A stretch of 64,000 nucleotides of DNA from Rhizobium sophorae (GTDB lineage: Bacteria > Pseudomonadota > Alphaproteobacteria > Rhizobiales > Rhizobiaceae), in assembly GCF_013087515.1 (NCBI RefSeq), contig NZ_JABFCN010000022.1, positions 62,001 through 126,000 on the forward strand, written 5' to 3'. Of this stretch, positions 62,709-64,000 are shown piece after piece. A model generated the notes under the pieces. It searched no databases and was not told the DNA's origin. It worked only from the letters and a program-made list of their open reading frames with translations. The position numbers and the translations under genes are program-made. Each line of letters starts with the position of its first letter. Position 1 is the first letter of the stretch.

Positions 62709-63173
62709 TTAGTTTTCCGTCTCCAGAAGCCGCGCGCCCGGCCCTTCCTTGCCGAGCCGGTCGCAGGGATTGCGCAACGGACAGCTTTCGATCGACAGGC
62801 AGCCGCAGCCGATGCAGCCGGTCAGACGGTCGCGCAGCAGGCTAAGCCGCCTGATTCGCGCGTCGAGATCATCCTTCCACAGCGCCGACAGCGTCTGCCA
62901 ATCGGCGACGGTCGGCGTGCGTCCCTGCGGCAGGGACTCGAACGCCGCCTGGATTTCCGAAAGCGAAATGCCGACACGCTGCGCCACCTTGATGATGCCG
63001 AGCCGGCGAAGCACATCGCGCCCATAGCGCCGTTGATTGCCGCGGGAGCGGATGCTCGAGATCAGCCCCTTGGTCTCGTAAAAATGCAGCGCCGAGACGG
63101 CCAGGCCGCTGCGCTCCGCCACTTCGCCGACCGTCAGGAGCTTGCCGAGCGGCGTTGCCGGAATTGTATCCAT
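62709..63173 (-). CDS. soxR: Redox-sensitive transcriptional activator SoxR
   Basis: A 154-residue MerR-family regulator with the winged helix [20 protein letters not shown], a long dimerisation helix, and the 2Fe-2S ligands C120, C123, C125 and C131 in [12 protein letters not shown], the canonical SoxR spacing. Oxidation of the cluster by redox-cycling compounds activates transcription. It is divergent from the FMN reductase gene, and a SoxR operator lies in the shared promoter region. No soxS is present, as expected outside enterobacteria. Confidence 0.96.
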   Translation of the reverse strand: MDTIPATPLGKLLTVGEVAERSGLAVSALHFYETKGLISSIRSRGNQRRYGRDVLRRLGIIKVAQRVGISLSEIQAAFESLPQGRTPTVADWQTLSALWKDDLDARIRRLSLLRDRLTGCIGCGCLSIESCPLRNPCDRLGKEGPGARLLETEN

Positions 63174-63179
63174 TGCCTC

Positions 63180-63210
63180 TTGACCTCAAGATTAGTTGAG
63201 GTTTTATAAG
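63180..63210 (+). promoter_or_regulatory. SoxR operator in a 19-bp promoter spacer
   Basis: The -35 box TTGACC (63180-63185) and -10 box TATAAG (63205-63210) are separated by 19 bases, the overlong spacing used by MerR-family activators. The spacer region holds ACCTCAA (63183-63189) and TTGAGGT (63196-63202), a perfect 7-bp inverted repeat matching the SoxR box CCTCAA...TTGAGG. Confidence 0.85.
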
Positions 63211-63256
63211 CCTTGCTCCAGCAATCGTAAAGCCCAATCGCGAGAAGGAGCGGCGC

Positions 63257-63832
63257 ATGAAAACATCCATCAGGCTGGCGGTGATCTACGGAAGTACAAG
63301 AAAGGGCCGAATCTGCGACCGGGTGGTCAAATGGCTGACGCAGGAACTCGTCCGCTTCCCGCAATTCGATATCGAAATCATCGATCCACTGGATTTTGCG
63401 CTGCCGCCCGACCGTGACATGGCGCACCCCGAAATCGACAGGCTCTCCGGGCGGCTCGGCATGGCCGACGCCTTCATCATCGTCACGCCGGAATACAATC
63501 ACAGCTTCAGCGCCGCGTTGAAATCGACCATCGATCTGTTTTTCGAGCCCTGGCAGGGCAAGCCGGTCTCCTTTGTTTCCTATGGCGGCATTTCCGGTGG
63601 CCTGCGCGCGGTCGAGCAATTACGGCTCGTCTTTGCGGAACTCCACGCCGTCACCATCCGCGATTCGGTCAGCTTTTCCGCGCCATGGAGCCGCTTCGAC
63701 GTCGCCGGACGGCTTGACGATCCGAGCGACGCTCTGCACACGCTCGACCGGATGATGGCGCGGCTGGAATGGTGGACGCGGGCGCTCATTGCCGCGCGCG
63801 GCGATCATCCCTACGCCGATATCGCCGCTTAA
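63257..63832 (+). CDS. NADPH-dependent FMN reductase
   Basis: A 191-residue flavodoxin-fold enzyme of the NADPH-dependent FMN reductase/azoreductase family. The phosphate-binding loop is VIYGSTRKGRICDRV (about residues 9-23). TPEYNHSFSAALKSTID is the conserved family segment, and SYGGISGGLRAVEQLRLVF follows. It reduces FMN or quinones and probably serves in defence against redox-cycling compounds, since a SoxR-controlled promoter stands directly upstream. Followed by two hairpins, one a terminator at 63879. Confidence 0.92.
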   Translation: MKTSIRLAVIYGSTRKGRICDRVVKWLTQELVRFPQFDIEIIDPLDFALPPDRDMAHPEIDRLSGRLGMADAFIIVTPEYNHSFSAALKSTIDLFFEPWQGKPVSFVSYGGISGGLRAVEQLRLVFAELHAVTIRDSVSFSAPWSRFDVAGRLDDPSDALHTLDRMMARLEWWTRALIAARGDHPYADIAA

Positions 63833-63845
63833 GACGAAGGGCTCC

Positions 63846-63913
63846 GGTTCCGTTCCCGGCAGGTACGGAACCTTTGGGAACACCCGGGCAGATCCTCCGC
63901 CCGGGTGTTTTCC
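63846..63913 (+). terminator. Double hairpin terminator after the FMN reductase
   Basis: GGTTCCGT (63846-63853) pairs with ACGGAACC (63865-63872). A second hairpin, AACACCCGGGC (63879-63889) with GCCCGGGTGTT (63899-63909), follows with a short T-run. The remaining 90 bases to the right edge show nothing recognisable. Confidence 0.75.
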
Positions 63914-64000
63914 GTCACATCCGGTTCATTCCGACCGCACGGACGGGTTCGCAATTTTGCTGTTGCGGGGGGAAAATCCCGGTGATAGTTTCCGCGCAAA

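Overview
The window is a 64 kb piece of a high-GC alphaproteobacterial chromosome, almost certainly a Rhizobium of the etli/leguminosarum group. The reasons are the aerobic cobaltochelatase pair cobS-cobT, a C4-pathway 5-aminolevulinate synthase (hemA), an NAD-linked fds-type formate dehydrogenase, ABC and TRAP solute uptake operons, and intergenic palindromic repeats typical of rhizobia. Genes are dense, codon use is even, and no phage, insertion sequence, CRISPR array or integrase of a mobile element was seen. xerD is the housekeeping recombinase.

Layout. 1-5.5 kb: a methyltransferase running off the left edge, gloB, a cupin, a drug/metabolite exporter, a DUF3108 protein, rpmB, a queuosine-precursor transporter (yhhQ) and a small P-loop kinase. 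5.8-16.5 kb: a phytase-like esterase, cobT-cobS, a J-domain protein, bolA, a CNNM/CBS membrane protein, aroB-aroK, a 58-aa membrane protein, xerD and accA. 16.7-22.6 kb: an L,D-transpeptidase lipoprotein, a TusA-like protein, and a TRAP transporter (dctP-dctQ-dctM) ending in its GntR/FadR-type regulator. 22.6-30.3 kb: a CobW GTPase, a D,D-carboxypeptidase, an M20 amidohydrolase, tRNA-Arg(CCT), several small or exported proteins and dxr. 30.4-37.7 kb: one minus-strand operon, lacI-SBP-permease-permease-GH127-ATPase, for an arabinofuranoside-type sugar. 37.9-48.3 kb: hemA, a glycine-zipper lipoprotein and tamA-tamB. 48.4-51.9 kb: an Lrp regulator divergent from arginase and ornithine aminotransferase, then cheW. 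52.3-61.2 kb: an OxlT-like antiporter, fdsGBA-fdhD-fdsD and a LysR regulator. 61.4-64 kb: an ArsR-type regulator, an SDR, soxR and a divergent FMN reductase.

How the genes fit together. The formate block combines an oxalate/formate-type carrier with a complete soluble formate dehydrogenase and a nearby LysR regulator. The arabinofuranoside operon carries its own repressor, whose operator lies directly upstream. Arginase plus ornithine aminotransferase convert arginine to glutamate semialdehyde. TamA and TamB form an outer-membrane assembly or lipid-transfer route.

Most notable observations: a possible preQ1-type pseudoknot whose 3' strand is the yhhQ start codon; eight exact-period 321-bp repeats inside tamB; a start region of the OxlT-like gene where a perfect ribosome binding site and ATG are one base out of frame; a textbook SoxR operator in a 19-bp promoter spacer; a LacI operator with an apparent CTG start; and intergenic repeats that supply gene stop codons. 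All functional calls come from reading the sequence; no database search was run.
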